From: Pseudomonas palmensis
GTDB taxonomy: Bacteria; Pseudomonadota; Gammaproteobacteria; Pseudomonadales; Pseudomonadaceae
Length of the DNA stretch: 38,430 nucleotides
Direction: 5' to 3'
Assembly (NCBI RefSeq): GCF_017848315.1
Contig: NZ_JAFKEC010000056.1
Location: 1 to 38,430, forward strand
Under the pieces are notes generated by a model. That model saw nothing but the letters and a program-made list of their open reading frames with translations. It searched no databases and was not told where the DNA came from. Below, one piece after another: positions 23,274-32,469 of the stretch (its first letter is position 1; every line of letters starts with the position of its first letter). The position numbers and the translations under genes were made by a program.

Positions 23274-24497
23274 ATGAAGTTTGTTGACGAAGTATCGATC
23301 AAGGTCAAGGCCGGTGACGGCGGTAACGGTTGCATGAGCTTCCGCCGCGAGAAGTTCATCGAGAACGGTGGCCCCAACGGTGGCGATGGTGGCGACGGCG
23401 GCTCGGTGTACATGGTTGCCGACGAAAACCTCAACACCCTGGTCGACTACCGCTACACCCGTCACTTCGAGGCCCAGCGCGGCTCCAATGGCGGCAGCAC
23501 CGACTGCACCGGCAAGAAGGGCGACGACCTGATCCTGCGCGTACCGGTCGGCACCACCGTGATCGACGCGGGCACCCAGGAAGTGATCGGCGACCTGGTC
23601 AAGGCCGGGCAGAAACTGATGGTGGTGCAGGGCGGCTGGCACGGCCTGGGCAACACCCGTTTCAAGTCCAGCACCAACCGTGCGCCACGCCAGACCACCC
23701 CGGGCAAGCCCGGCGAGCAGCGTGACCTGAAACTGGAAATGAAAGTGCTGGCCGACGTCGGCCTGCTGGGCTTGCCCAATGCCGGCAAATCCACCTTCAT
23801 CCGTTCGGTGTCGGCCGCCAAGCCGAAAGTCGCCGACTACCCGTTCACCACCCTGGTGCCGAACCTGGGCGTGGTCAGCGTCGACCGCTGGAAGAGCTTC
23901 GTCATCGCCGACATCCCCGGCCTGATCGAAGGCGCTTCGGAAGGCGCCGGCCTGGGTATCCGCTTCCTCAAGCACCTGGCGCGTACCCGCCTGCTGCTGC
24001 ACCTCGTCGACCTGGCCCCGCTGGATGAAAGCAGCAGCGCCGACGCCGCCGAAGTCATCGTCAACGAGCTGACCCGCTTCAGCCCGTCGCTGGCCGAGCG
24101 TGACCGCTGGCTGGTGCTGAACAAGACCGACATGCTGATGGACGACGAGCGCGACGAGCGCGTCAAGGAAGTGGTCGAGCGCCTGCAGTGGGAAGGCCCG
24201 GTGTACGTCATCTCGGCGATCTCCAAGCAGGGCACCGAGCAGCTCAGCCGCGACATCATGCGCTACCTCGAAGACCGTGCCGACCGCCTGGCGGCCGACC
24301 CGGCCTACCGCGACGAGCTGGCCGACCTCGACCAGCGCATCGAAGACGAGGCCCGTGCCCAGCTGCAGGCCCTGGACGACGCGCGCGCCCTGCGCCGTAC
24401 CGGCGTCAAGAGCGTGCACGACATCGGCGACGATGATGACGATGACGACTGGGAAGACGACGAAGACGGCCCGGAAATCATTTACGTGCGCGACTGA
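23274..24497 (+). CDS. obgE: Obg GTPase (ObgE/CgtA)
   Basis: 407 residues. The glycine-rich Obg fold comes first (KAGDGGNGCMSFRREKF and NGGDGGDGGSVYMV), then the GTPase domain with G1 GLPNAGKST (about 166-174), G3 DIPGLIEGAS, G4 NKTD and G5 SAIS. The C-terminus is a long acidic tail (DDDDDDDWEDDEDGPEII). Obg acts in 50S ribosome assembly and growth control and binds (p)ppGpp. The ATG at 23274 follows ACGAGAGGCGG. It follows rpmA, as in many bacteria, but behind a terminator and a ~145-bp gap. Confidence 0.96.
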   Translation: MKFVDEVSIKVKAGDGGNGCMSFRREKFIENGGPNGGDGGDGGSVYMVADENLNTLVDYRYTRHFEAQRGSNGGSTDCTGKKGDDLILRVPVGTTVIDAGTQEVIGDLVKAGQKLMVVQGGWHGLGNTRFKSSTNRAPRQTTPGKPGEQRDLKLEMKVLADVGLLGLPNAGKSTFIRSVSAAKPKVADYPFTTLVPNLGVVSVDRWKSFVIADIPGLIEGASEGAGLGIRFLKHLARTRLLLHLVDLAPLDESSSADAAEVIVNELTRFSPSLAERDRWLVLNKTDMLMDDERDERVKEVVERLQWEGPVYVISAISKQGTEQLSRDIMRYLEDRADRLAADPAYRDELADLDQRIEDEARAQLQALDDARALRRTGVKSVHDIGDDDDDDDWEDDEDGPEIIYVRD

Positions 24498-24513
24498 TTC
24501 GTTGCAGTACACT

Positions 24514-24540
24514 AAACGCCGCTTTTTCAAGCGGCGTTTT
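24514..24540 (+). terminator. Rho-independent terminator after obgE
   Basis: AAACGCCGCTTTTTCAAGCG, continued by GCGTTTT, folds as AAACGCCGCTT against AAGCGGCGTTT and ends in T. It lies 17 bp after the obgE stop and before proB. Confidence 0.85.
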
Positions 24541-24572
24541 GGTATCTAAAGATCTCTATAGGTTGGAAGAAG

Positions 24573-25691
24573 ATGCGGAGCAAGGTGACGGGTGCGCAGC
24601 GCTGGGTCGTGAAAATCGGCAGCGCGTTGCTGACGGCGGATGGCAAGGGCCTGGACCGCGCGGCGATGGGCGTGTGGGTCGAGCAGATGGTGGCCCTGCA
24701 TGAGGCAGGGGTCGAGTTGGTGCTGGTCTCTTCGGGGGCCGTGGCTGCCGGCATGAGCCGCCTGGGCTGGAGCAAGCGACCGAGTGCGATGAACGAGCTG
24801 CAGGCTGCCGCCTCCATCGGCCAGATGGGCCTGGTGCAGGCCTGGGAGTCGAGCTTTGCCGAGCATGGCCGGCACACCGCGCAGATCCTGCTGACCCACG
24901 ACGACCTCTCCGACCGCAAGCGTTACCTCAACGCCCGCAGCACCCTGCGTACCCTGGTGGAGCTGGGCGTGGTACCGGTGATCAACGAGAACGACACCGT
25001 GGTCACCGACGAGATCCGCTTCGGCGACAACGACACCCTGGCCGCACTGGTGGCCAACCTGGTGGAAGCCGACCTGCTGGTGATCCTCACCGACCGCGAC
25101 GGCATGTTCGATGCCGACCCGCGCAACAACCCCGAAGCCCAGCTGATCTACGAGGCGCGCGCCGATGACCCGGCGCTGGACGCCGTGGCCGGCGGCACCG
25201 GTGGCGCACTGGGGCGTGGCGGCATGCAGACCAAGCTGCGTGCGGCGCGCCTGGCCGCGCGGTCGGGGGCGCACACCATCATCGTCGGCGGGCGCATCGA
25301 GCGCGTGCTCGACCGCCTCAAGGCCGGCGAGCGCCTGGGCACCTTGCTCTCGCCCGAGCGCGGCATGCTCGCGGCACGCAAGCAATGGCTGGCCGGGCAC
25401 CTGCAGACCCGCGGCACCCTGGTGCTGGACGCCGGTGCGGTGCAGGCCTTGCGCCAGGCCAACAAGAGCCTGCTGCCGGTGGGCGTCAAGACCGTGCAGG
25501 GCAGTTTCCGGCGTGGCGAGATGGTCGTGTGCGTAGGGCCGGACGGCCTTGAGGTGGCCCGCGGCCTGGCCAACTACAGCGCGCTGGAAGCGCAGAAGAT
25601 CATCGGCCAGTCATCCGAGGCCATCGAGGCCGTGCTGGGCTACAGCGCCGAGCCGGAACTGGTGCACCGCGACAACCTGATTCTGGTATGA
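24573..25691 (+). CDS. proB: Glutamate 5-kinase
   Basis: 372 residues: an amino-acid kinase domain (about 1-260) with VVKIGSALLTADG, LVSSGAVAAGM, VPVINENDTVVTDEIRFGDN and DRDGMFDADPR, followed by a C-terminal PUA domain (about 280-360). It phosphorylates glutamate, the first step of proline synthesis, and is normally inhibited by proline. The ATG at 24573 follows GGTTGGAAGAAG. It lies 4 bp before creA, so the two are likely co-transcribed. Confidence 0.95.
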   Translation: MRSKVTGAQRWVVKIGSALLTADGKGLDRAAMGVWVEQMVALHEAGVELVLVSSGAVAAGMSRLGWSKRPSAMNELQAAASIGQMGLVQAWESSFAEHGRHTAQILLTHDDLSDRKRYLNARSTLRTLVELGVVPVINENDTVVTDEIRFGDNDTLAALVANLVEADLLVILTDRDGMFDADPRNNPEAQLIYEARADDPALDAVAGGTGGALGRGGMQTKLRAARLAARSGAHTIIVGGRIERVLDRLKAGERLGTLLSPERGMLAARKQWLAGHLQTRGTLVLDAGAVQALRQANKSLLPVGVKTVQGSFRRGEMVVCVGPDGLEVARGLANYSALEAQKIIGQSSEAIEAVLGYSAEPELVHRDNLILV

Positions 25692-25695
25692 GGAA

Positions 25696-26157
25696 ATGAG
25701 CGTGATCAAAGGGATTTTTGCAGCCGCCTTGCTGGCCTTGCCGATGCTGGCCGGTGCCGAGGAAATCGGCCAGGTGTCGACGGTGTTCAAGTTCGTCGGG
25801 CCCAACGACCGCATCGTGGTCGAGGCGTTCGACGACCCCAAGGTGGAGGGCGTGACCTGCTACCTGTCGCGCGCCAAGACCGGCGGCGTGAAGGGTGGGC
25901 TGGGGTTGGCCGAAGACCGTGCCGAGGCGTCGATCGCCTGCCGTCAGGTGGGGCCGATCCGCTTCAAGGGCGAGCTCAAGGATGGCGATGAAGTGTTCAA
26001 GGAGCGCACCTCGCTGGTGTTCAAGACCATGCAGGTGGTGCGCTTTCTGGACAAGAAGCGCAACACGCTGGTGTACCTGGTGTACAGCGACCGCCTGATC
26101 GAAGGCAGCCCGCAGAACGCGGTGACGGCGATTCCGATTCTGCCTTGGGCGCAGTGA
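25696..26157 (+). CDS. creA: CreA-family periplasmic protein
   Basis: 153 residues with a signal peptide (MSVIKGIFAAALLALPMLAG then AEEIGQVST). The mature part is CreA: FVGPNDRIVVEAFDDPKVEG, CYLSRAKTGGVKG and LVYLVYSDRLIEGSPQNAVT, with two Cys that may pair. Its function is unknown; the creABCD link of E. coli is not present here. ATG at 25696 follows TATGAGGAA, overlapping the end of proB. A REP pair follows, separating it from the convergent mks operon. Confidence 0.9.
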   Translation: MSVIKGIFAAALLALPMLAGAEEIGQVSTVFKFVGPNDRIVVEAFDDPKVEGVTCYLSRAKTGGVKGGLGLAEDRAEASIACRQVGPIRFKGELKDGDEVFKERTSLVFKTMQVVRFLDKKRNTLVYLVYSDRLIEGSPQNAVTAIPILPWAQ

Positions 26158-26172
26158 TCGGGCACCGCGTCG

Positions 26173-26245
26173 CCCCTTTCGCCGGCAAGGCCGGCTCCTA
26201 CAGGCGACGATAACCCCGTAGGAGCCGGCCTTGCCGGCGAAGGGG
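26173..26245. repeat. REP pair (inverted) between creA and mksB
   Basis: CCCCTTTCGCCGGCAAGGCC with GGCTCCTACAG faces an inverted copy ending GGCCTTGCCGGCGAAGGGG. It lies between two convergent genes and could end both transcripts as RNA hairpin. Confidence 0.88.
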
Positions 26246-26268
26246 CCATCAAGGCCCCTGTACCGTCG

Positions 26269-29103
26269 TCAGATCGACGCCGGCTCAACCTCCACTTCCC
26301 GCACCTCGACCTTCACCTGATCGCGACGGCTGATGTACTTCCAGTCCGCCTCGTCGATGTAGATCCCGTTCGGCCCGCTACCGCCCTCCAGGTCGATTGC
26401 CACGTGCGCCGATACCTGCGGCTTCACGCTCGCCAGAATCGGCACGAAGCCCAACTGCAGGCTGGTCTCCAGCAATGCCGCCTGGTTGCGTTCGTCGATG
26501 TCGGCCGCCTCGTCCAGGTAGTACGGCAGGCGCACGCGCCCGGCCTGGTCGCGGTCCATCAGGTGCAGCAACAGGTACATGTTGGTCAGCGCCTTGATGG
26601 TCATGGTGGTGCCGTTGGAGGCCGCGCCATCGATGTCGGTATGGATGATCGGCTGGCCGCCTACCTTGGTGATCTCGAACGCCAGCTCGAACAGGTCCTT
26701 CAGGCCCAGCTGGTTGTGGTTGGCTGCCACCAGCCGCGCCAGGTACTCCTTGGCCTCTTCGTTCTTGTTGTCCTGCTCGGCGCTCTGGCTCAGGTCGAAC
26801 ACCGACAGGGTCTCGCCTTCCTCGTACTGGCCGGCACTGTGGATGATCTGGTCGATGTGCTTGAGCGCTTCCTTGTTCGGCGCCAGCACGATGCGAAAGC
26901 TCTGCAGGTTGGATACCTGGCGCTTGTTGATCTCGCGGTTGAACAGTGCCAGCTGGTGCTCGAGGCTGTCGTAGTCGCTGCGGATGTTGCGCAGGGTACG
27001 CGCGATGTCGGTCACCGCCGCGCGCCGCGCCTTGCCCAGGGTCAGGGCTTCGTCGGTACGGTGCGCATAGGCGTTGATCAGCAGCTGCAGGCGGCGCTCC
27101 ATGTCGTCCTCGCTGTCGAACTTGGCCACGCCCTTGAGGCGTACCTGGGCGTACAGCGCCTCGATCTGGCCATCCACCCGCAGCAGGCCCTGCCAGCTGT
27201 CCTGGTAGTCGTTGAGCAGCGGCAGCAGGTTGTCCATGGAGTCGTCGACCGGGTCCATGAACGGCGTGCCGAACGGCAGGTCGGCCGGCAGCAGCTGGCG
27301 ACGGCGCAGGGCGTCGTCGAGGGTGCGCTGCTTGGCCTCCATGTCGGCGATCTGGCGACCGACCAGTTGCAGCTTGGCCGACAGTTGCTGCACGCGCTCG
27401 GTGAACGCGTCGCTGGAGCGCTTGAGCTCGTCCTGGGCCGCCTCCATCTGCGCCAGCTGCTCCAGCTTGTCGCCTTCCTCGGCCGACAGGGTCTGGGTAC
27501 GGCGGTAGTCTTCCAGGGCCTTTTGCGCATCCAGCACCTGCTGGTACAGCGCTTCGGTCTGGGTCTTGCTCGCGGCGCGGTCGGCGGCCACGGCTTGCTG
27601 GGTCTTGAGCTGCTTGAGCTCTTTTTCCAGGCGCTCCTTCTGGTCGCGCAGCGCGGCGCGGTCGGCCAGAGCCTGCAAGGCCGGCGGCTCGATATGGCTG
27701 AGGTCGATGGACAGCCCCGGCGCCTCGAAGCGCTCGCCCTTGAAGCCGTCGAGTACCGCTTCCAGAGACTTGACCCACACGTCGCTGTCATCCAGCTCGA
27801 TGCCGCGCTCGCCCAGCGGCAGGCTGAACAGCGCACCGTTGAACAGGCGCATCAGGCGCTCGACGTCCTGCTGCGAGAACTCTTCGCGCAGGCGTGCATA
27901 GCTGTTGTTGTCGGCATGGTCGAGCTGCTGCTTGACCGACTTCAGGCGTTTCTCCAGGTCGCGCAGGCGCTCTTCCAGGTCCTCGGCGCTGAACTGGCGC
28001 GACTGCGCCAGGGCACCGGCCAGTTCGTCGTGGGCGTCCTTGGCGGCCAGCAGCTGCTGCTCCAGCACCTTGACGTCATCCACCAGCGCGAAGCGGTGCT
28101 TGAGCACCGACAGTTCGCCCAGCCAGCGCTGGATACCGGTCATTTCGCGTTCCAGGCGCATCAGCTCCTGGGTGCCGCCGCGCTGGTTGTTCTGCAGCGC
28201 GTCCTGCTCGTGGCTGTAGTGCTCGGCCTGCAGCACCAGCTCTTCCTTGCGTGCGCCGGCGTAGTCCTGCCAGGTGCCGAGCAACTGGTCGAGCAGCGGT
28301 GACAGGCGGTGTAGCTTGCCGCGCAGGATGTCGCGCTGGGCCACGCCATTGGCCAGGGCCTCGACCAGCGGGCCGGCGGCTACCAGCGAGTTGTAGTCCT
28401 GTTCCATGCGCCGCACGTCGCGGAAGGCTTCTTCGCAGGCGGCGATGTAGTCGACGCTGCCCGAGCGCAGGCTGTGCTCGAACGCATCGAGGAACAGCTG
28501 CTTGAGCTTGGCCGCGGTAATCTCGCGCATGTGCAGCAGGTTGATGAACAGGGCGCGGAAGGTCTTCAGGCTCTGCTCGCTGGTGGAGCGCAGCGGAATC
28601 AGGGTCAGGTCCAGCGGCACCGAGGTGTGCCCGCCCACCAGCAGCCGGCGCAGTTCGTCGGGCTTGAGCTCGTAGGCTTTCAGGCCGTTGCGCTCCAGGT
28701 TGGTGAACAGCTCCTTCTGGCGCAGGCAGGTGTCGTTCTTCTGGTAGTGGCCCAGGTCCAGCTCGCCGGCATAGGCGAAGAACTGGTGGCCGAAGCCGCC
28801 GCCAGGGCCGCGCCCGACCACGCCGATCACGTGCGGGCCGTGGGGCAGGTTGACCTCGCAGAGGATGTAGCTGGTGTCGCTGGCGAAGTAGAAGCGGCGT
28901 GACTGCTCCAGGCTGTACTTGCCGAAGCTCATGTCCGACATGCGCGCCAGGATCGGGAACTGCAGGGCGTTGATCGACGCACTCTTGCCCAGGTTGTTGG
29001 CGCCGTACACCGACAGCGGGTGCTCCAGCGGGAACAGGCCCAGGCTGTAGCCGGCGGTGTTGAGCAATGCAAAGCGGCGAATGCCGTAGCGGTCCTGGCT
29101 CAT
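26269..29103 (-). CDS. mksB: MksB, SMC-like ATPase of the MksBEF condensin
   Basis: 944 residues with the layout of an SMC/MukB-like ATPase. Walker A GANNLGKSA lies at about 34-42; long coiled-coil arms fill about 220-720 (heptad-rich, e.g. EERLRDLEKRLKSVKQQLDH), broken by a hinge-like part. The C-terminal ATPase half has SNGTTMTIKALTNMYLLLHL and the Walker B-like LPYYLDEAADIDERNQ. MksB loads onto DNA and helps organise and segregate the chromosome alongside or in place of SMC-ScpAB. It is the last gene of mksF-mksE-mksB; its ATG overlaps the mksE stop by 4 bp (ATGA). Confidence 0.9.
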   Translation of the reverse strand: MSQDRYGIRRFALLNTAGYSLGLFPLEHPLSVYGANNLGKSASINALQFPILARMSDMSFGKYSLEQSRRFYFASDTSYILCEVNLPHGPHVIGVVGRGPGGGFGHQFFAYAGELDLGHYQKNDTCLRQKELFTNLERNGLKAYELKPDELRRLLVGGHTSVPLDLTLIPLRSTSEQSLKTFRALFINLLHMREITAAKLKQLFLDAFEHSLRSGSVDYIAACEEAFRDVRRMEQDYNSLVAAGPLVEALANGVAQRDILRGKLHRLSPLLDQLLGTWQDYAGARKEELVLQAEHYSHEQDALQNNQRGGTQELMRLEREMTGIQRWLGELSVLKHRFALVDDVKVLEQQLLAAKDAHDELAGALAQSRQFSAEDLEERLRDLEKRLKSVKQQLDHADNNSYARLREEFSQQDVERLMRLFNGALFSLPLGERGIELDDSDVWVKSLEAVLDGFKGERFEAPGLSIDLSHIEPPALQALADRAALRDQKERLEKELKQLKTQQAVAADRAASKTQTEALYQQVLDAQKALEDYRRTQTLSAEEGDKLEQLAQMEAAQDELKRSSDAFTERVQQLSAKLQLVGRQIADMEAKQRTLDDALRRRQLLPADLPFGTPFMDPVDDSMDNLLPLLNDYQDSWQGLLRVDGQIEALYAQVRLKGVAKFDSEDDMERRLQLLINAYAHRTDEALTLGKARRAAVTDIARTLRNIRSDYDSLEHQLALFNREINKRQVSNLQSFRIVLAPNKEALKHIDQIIHSAGQYEEGETLSVFDLSQSAEQDNKNEEAKEYLARLVAANHNQLGLKDLFELAFEITKVGGQPIIHTDIDGAASNGTTMTIKALTNMYLLLHLMDRDQAGRVRLPYYLDEAADIDERNQAALLETSLQLGFVPILASVKPQVSAHVAIDLEGGSGPNGIYIDEADWKYISRRDQVKVEVREVEVEPASI

Positions 29104-29801
29104 GCGTCAATCTCCTGTTGCTCTTGGGCAATGGCACGGGCCAAGGCGTCTTCTTCGCTTTCCTCGAACGGGCTCAGGTCGAGCGGGTCGTCGGTCCTGT
29201 TCAGCTCTTCAGGGGTTTCTTCCACCACCAGCACCGGGGTCGGCAGCGGCAGGGCACTGTGCAGGCTGGCGGCCAGGTCGCGGTCCTGCTGCACCGACAG
29301 GCACACGTCGAGGAAGCGGTGCATCGGCGGCAGGAAGCGGTAGATGCCGTTGTCTTCGCTGGCAAAGCCGAGCTGGGTCATGCGGCGCATGATTTTCTCT
29401 TCCAGCTCGTCGGGGGTCTGCACCTCGGCCTGCAGGAACAGGTCGCGGTACTTTTCCAGCAGCGAGGGCAGCTCGTCGCGCCCCAGGCTGCCGCCGTCGA
29501 GCACCGACATCGGGTCGCGGCCCTGGTCGGCCAGGTGCTCCACCAGGATGAAGGTGAACAGCGACAGGCGCTGGGCGGTCTTGTTGACCTGGGCAGCAGC
29601 CAGTTCCGGCACGAAGTAGTAGAAGCCACGGGTGTCGCACACCAGTTCGAAGCCCAGGGCCTTGAACAGGCCGCGGTACTGGTCCTGGAAGTTCGACAGC
29701 TGGGCGTACAGCTCCGGGTCGCGCCGGCTGATGTGGAAGCCCTTGAACAGCTCGCGGAAGATCGGTGCGAGCTGGGACAGTTCGGAAAGATCAAGATGCA
29801 T
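29100..29801 (-). CDS. mksE: MksE, accessory subunit of the Mks condensin
   Basis: 233 residues starting MHLDLSELSQLAPIFRELFK, a winged-helix (KITE-like) accessory protein of the MukE/MksE type, acidic at the C-terminus (LDLSPFEESEEDALARAIAQ). It bridges the kleisin MksF and the heads of MksB. It overlaps mksF by 11 bp and mksB by 4 bp, so the three subunits are translationally coupled. The identification rests on operon order, size and general resemblance; sequence conservation in this family is weak. Confidence 0.82.
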   Translation of the reverse strand: MHLDLSELSQLAPIFRELFKGFHISRRDPELYAQLSNFQDQYRGLFKALGFELVCDTRGFYYFVPELAAAQVNKTAQRLSLFTFILVEHLADQGRDPMSVLDGGSLGRDELPSLLEKYRDLFLQAEVQTPDELEEKIMRRMTQLGFASEDNGIYRFLPPMHRFLDVCLSVQQDRDLAASLHSALPLPTPVLVVEETPEELNRTDDPLDLSPFEESEEDALARAIAQEQQEIDA

Positions 29802-31068
29802 GGGTAGGGCTCGCAGTAGGCTCGGGCGACGGTTCGCGGCTTGAAGTCAGGGCGAACGAGCGCAGGCTGACCAGGTGTTCCTGAGTGGTGTACTCGCGGC
29901 GCTCCAGGCGCGCGCGGGTAAAGCGTTTTTCCCGCGACAGGCGCGAGAACCAGTACAGCAGTTCGTCGGTGGCGCCTTCGGGCTCCTGCTCCAGCAGCCA
30001 CACCATCAGGTCGGGCAGCGGCAGGGCGTCTTCGCAGCGCTCGAGCATTTCCTTGACCGTGCGCGGTGCACGCGGCGCGGCGCCCTTGTGGCTCTTGTGC
30101 GCCTTGGGGAACTGCGCCGGCTTGGCTTCGAAGCGGGCCAGGGCATACACGTAGGCCTCGACCTGGCTGGCGCTGCCGAGGAAGGTGCTCTGCGGGCGGG
30201 TGAACAGCGGCATGGCTGCCTGCGGCACGGCGTCGATGCCCTTGCGCCGGATCACCGACAGCGCCAGTGCGGCGCCACGGGTCACGGCGTTGTGCCGGCG
30301 TGCCTCTTCACGCAGCGGCAGCAGCAGCTCGCGGGCGTGGCGCAGGGTCAGTTGGGCGCTGGTCTGCATCTCGAGGATGCGCGCGTGGGTGCGCAGCAGC
30401 ATGTCGTCATCGACCAGGTGGCCCAGTCGCGCCTGCTCGCCCAGCAGGCGCAACAGCACGGTCTCGACCTTGCGCACGCCCTGTTCGAAGGCACCGTCGG
30501 CGTTCACCAACTGGATCATCGGCTCGACGTATTCGTCCCAGGTGGCCAGCACTTCGGCGTAGCGCTGGCGCAGCGGGATCTGCCGGTCGCTGGTCTTGGC
30601 CCGCTCGGCCACCGCCACCAGCGCCTGCTCGTCGTTGTCGAGTTTTTTCAGCACGTCACGCACGCGCATGTCGAGCAGACGCAGCTGGCGCGCCAGGTCG
30701 TTGCCGTCGCGGATGTCGAAGGCGTCCTGGATATGCCCGGCCAGGCGCTCGAGGTGGCGCAGGTAGGCTTCGATCTCCAGGCACAGGCCCAGGCGGTGCT
30801 CGCGCCGCAGGTAGGCCAGGAAGTCGTGGATCTGGGCGTTGAGCTCGAAGCGGTTCGGGCTCTTGGCCACCGGGACCAGGATGTCCAGGCGAATCCACAC
30901 GTCCAGCAGGTTGGTGATGTCCTGGGGCGTACTGTCGAGCTGTTGTGCGGCCAGTTGCCCGCGCAGCTCGGCCAGGCTCAGGGTGCCCCCGTCGAAGCGC
31001 TCGCACAACGGCTCGAGCAGGGCCCAGTGTTCGGCTAGGGCGCGCAGGACGCGCTTGGGTTCGATCAT
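29791..31068 (-). CDS. mksF: MksF, kleisin subunit of the Mks condensin
   Basis: 425 residues starting MIEPKRVLRALAEHWALLEP, mostly helical with a winged-helix N-terminus and a long charged middle (LRLLDMRVRDVLKKLDNDEQ), in the size range of MukF/MksF kleisins. It would link the two MksB heads and recruit MksE. It is first in the operon; the ATG at 31068 has no strong binding site visible. The 166-bp gap to holD on the other strand should hold both promoters. Confidence 0.82.
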   Translation of the reverse strand: MIEPKRVLRALAEHWALLEPLCERFDGGTLSLAELRGQLAAQQLDSTPQDITNLLDVWIRLDILVPVAKSPNRFELNAQIHDFLAYLRREHRLGLCLEIEAYLRHLERLAGHIQDAFDIRDGNDLARQLRLLDMRVRDVLKKLDNDEQALVAVAERAKTSDRQIPLRQRYAEVLATWDEYVEPMIQLVNADGAFEQGVRKVETVLLRLLGEQARLGHLVDDDMLLRTHARILEMQTSAQLTLRHARELLLPLREEARRHNAVTRGAALALSVIRRKGIDAVPQAAMPLFTRPQSTFLGSASQVEAYVYALARFEAKPAQFPKAHKSHKGAAPRAPRTVKEMLERCEDALPLPDLMVWLLEQEPEGATDELLYWFSRLSREKRFTRARLERREYTTQEHLVSLRSFALTSSREPSPEPTASPTHAS

Positions 31069-31234
31069 TGGCGGGTCGACTCGCTGCCAAGTAAAAGCGC
31101 CGATTGTACTGCATCAGGGGGGGATCGATTCACCCCCTGATCGTTTGCCGGTGTTGTCGGGCGGTTTTGTACCTGCAACGGCGGCGTAACGGCGGTAGAA
31201 TGCTCGCCCCGACTTATCCACAGATGGCCGCCCT

Positions 31235-32017
31235 TTGCTTACCGAGTCCCGCCGCCGCGCCTACCTGAACGCCATGCAAGTGGTGCACTGGCTGCCGCGC
31301 GCCGAACTGCCGTTCGCCGCGCCATCGCGCCCCGAGCTGCTGCGGGTACCCGAACCACTGGTCGAGGCGCCGGTGGTGCTGCCGGCAGTGGTGGCCAAGG
31401 CGTCTGCACCGGCTGCCAAGCCGGCCGAGCGGCCAAAAATCGAGATTCCGCGACCGACGGTCAGCGCCAAGCCGGCCAGCAAGCCGGTGCTCGATGCCGA
31501 AGAAACCGCCGCCGTGGTCAAGCCAGCGCTGGTACCGCCGCCCCGCTTTGCCTTGCAGTTGCTGCGTGCCGGCGATTGCCTGGTGCTGGTGGAGCTGGTT
31601 ACCGGCCAGCCGTTCCAGAGCCGCGACCCGTCCTACCTGCTGCTCAAGGACATGCTGCGCGCCGCCGGCCTGCCCGACAGCCCGCAGATCATCGGCGAGC
31701 CGGTACGCTGGCCGTTGCTGGTGCGCGGCACCCTCGACCAGGGCCCGCTGGCGGCGCGTGATTTTGTCCAGGGTTTCATCCAGGCCCGCCTTGAAGAGGC
31801 GCCCTGCAGCTGCCTGTGGCTGGTCGGCCTGCCGGCGGTGCGCTTTGCCGGTGAAGCCGACGAGCAGGCGTACTACCGCGAATTGCCGGTGGAGGGCCTG
31901 GGCAACTGCTGGGCCTTGCCTGGCCTTGAACTGTTGATGGACGAGCCCGCCCGCAAGGCGCACGTCTGGCAAGCCATGCGCCGGCTGATGGCGCGCTGGA
32001 AACCACGCAATGAGTGA
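31235..32017 (+). CDS. holD: DNA polymerase III psi subunit (HolD-type, diverged)
   Basis: 260 residues. Place before rimI matches E. coli holD-rimI, and P. aeruginosa PA4679 at this site was shown to be the cryptic psi subunit (recalled from the literature). The N-terminal motif RRRAYLNAMQVVHWLPRAEL recalls the psi peptide that contacts chi, and the C-terminal half (LQLLRAGDCLVLVELV to RRLMARWKPRNE) the globular part. Between them is a Pro/Ala-rich linker (about 45-100) that makes it far longer than E. coli psi (137 aa). The start is TTG at 31235, needed to keep the N-terminal motif; the next ATG, 31274, would remove it. Confidence 0.75.
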   Translation: MLTESRRRAYLNAMQVVHWLPRAELPFAAPSRPELLRVPEPLVEAPVVLPAVVAKASAPAAKPAERPKIEIPRPTVSAKPASKPVLDAEETAAVVKPALVPPPRFALQLLRAGDCLVLVELVTGQPFQSRDPSYLLLKDMLRAAGLPDSPQIIGEPVRWPLLVRGTLDQGPLAARDFVQGFIQARLEEAPCSCLWLVGLPAVRFAGEADEQAYYRELPVEGLGNCWALPGLELLMDEPARKAHVWQAMRRLMARWKPRNE

Positions 32018-32465
32018 CAACATCAGTTTTCGCCGCATGACCGAGGCGGATCTGGATGCCGTGCTGAAGATCGAATACGCCGCCTTCAGCCACCCATGGA
32101 CCCGGGGGATCTTTCTCGACGGGCTGAAGAACTACGAAATCTGGCTGATGTTCGAAGGCCAGCAGCAGGTGGGCCACGGCGTGATCAACGTGATCATCGA
32201 CGAGGCGCACCTGCTCAACATCACCGTCAAGCCCGAAAGCCAGGGCCGTGGCCTGGGCCTGCGCCTGCTCGAAGAGCTGATGAAGCGCGCCTACGCCAGC
32301 AACGGCCGCGAGTGCTTCCTCGAAGTGCGCGCCAGCAACCAGTCGGCGTATCGCCTGTACGAGCGCTTCGGCTTCAACGAGATCGGCCGGCGACGCGACT
32401 ACTACCCGGTGGCAGGTGGCCGCGAAGATGCGCTGGTGATGGCCTGCACGCTGTTCGAAGAATAA
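32010..32465 (+). CDS. rimI: Ribosomal protein S18 N-acetyltransferase
   Basis: 151 residues of a GNAT fold: RRMTEADLDAVLKIEYAAFS, then the acetyl-CoA-binding QGRGLGLRLLEELM and the C-terminal SNQSAYRLYERFGFNEIGRR. RimI acetylates the N-terminal alanine of S18. The ATG overlaps the end of holD by 8 bp, so both are made from one message. Members of this family are easily confused with other GNATs, but the gene pair supports the name. Confidence 0.9.
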   Translation: MSDNISFRRMTEADLDAVLKIEYAAFSHPWTRGIFLDGLKNYEIWLMFEGQQQVGHGVINVIIDEAHLLNITVKPESQGRGLGLRLLEELMKRAYASNGRECFLEVRASNQSAYRLYERFGFNEIGRRRDYYPVAGGREDALVMACTLFEE

Positions 32466-32469
32466 CCCT

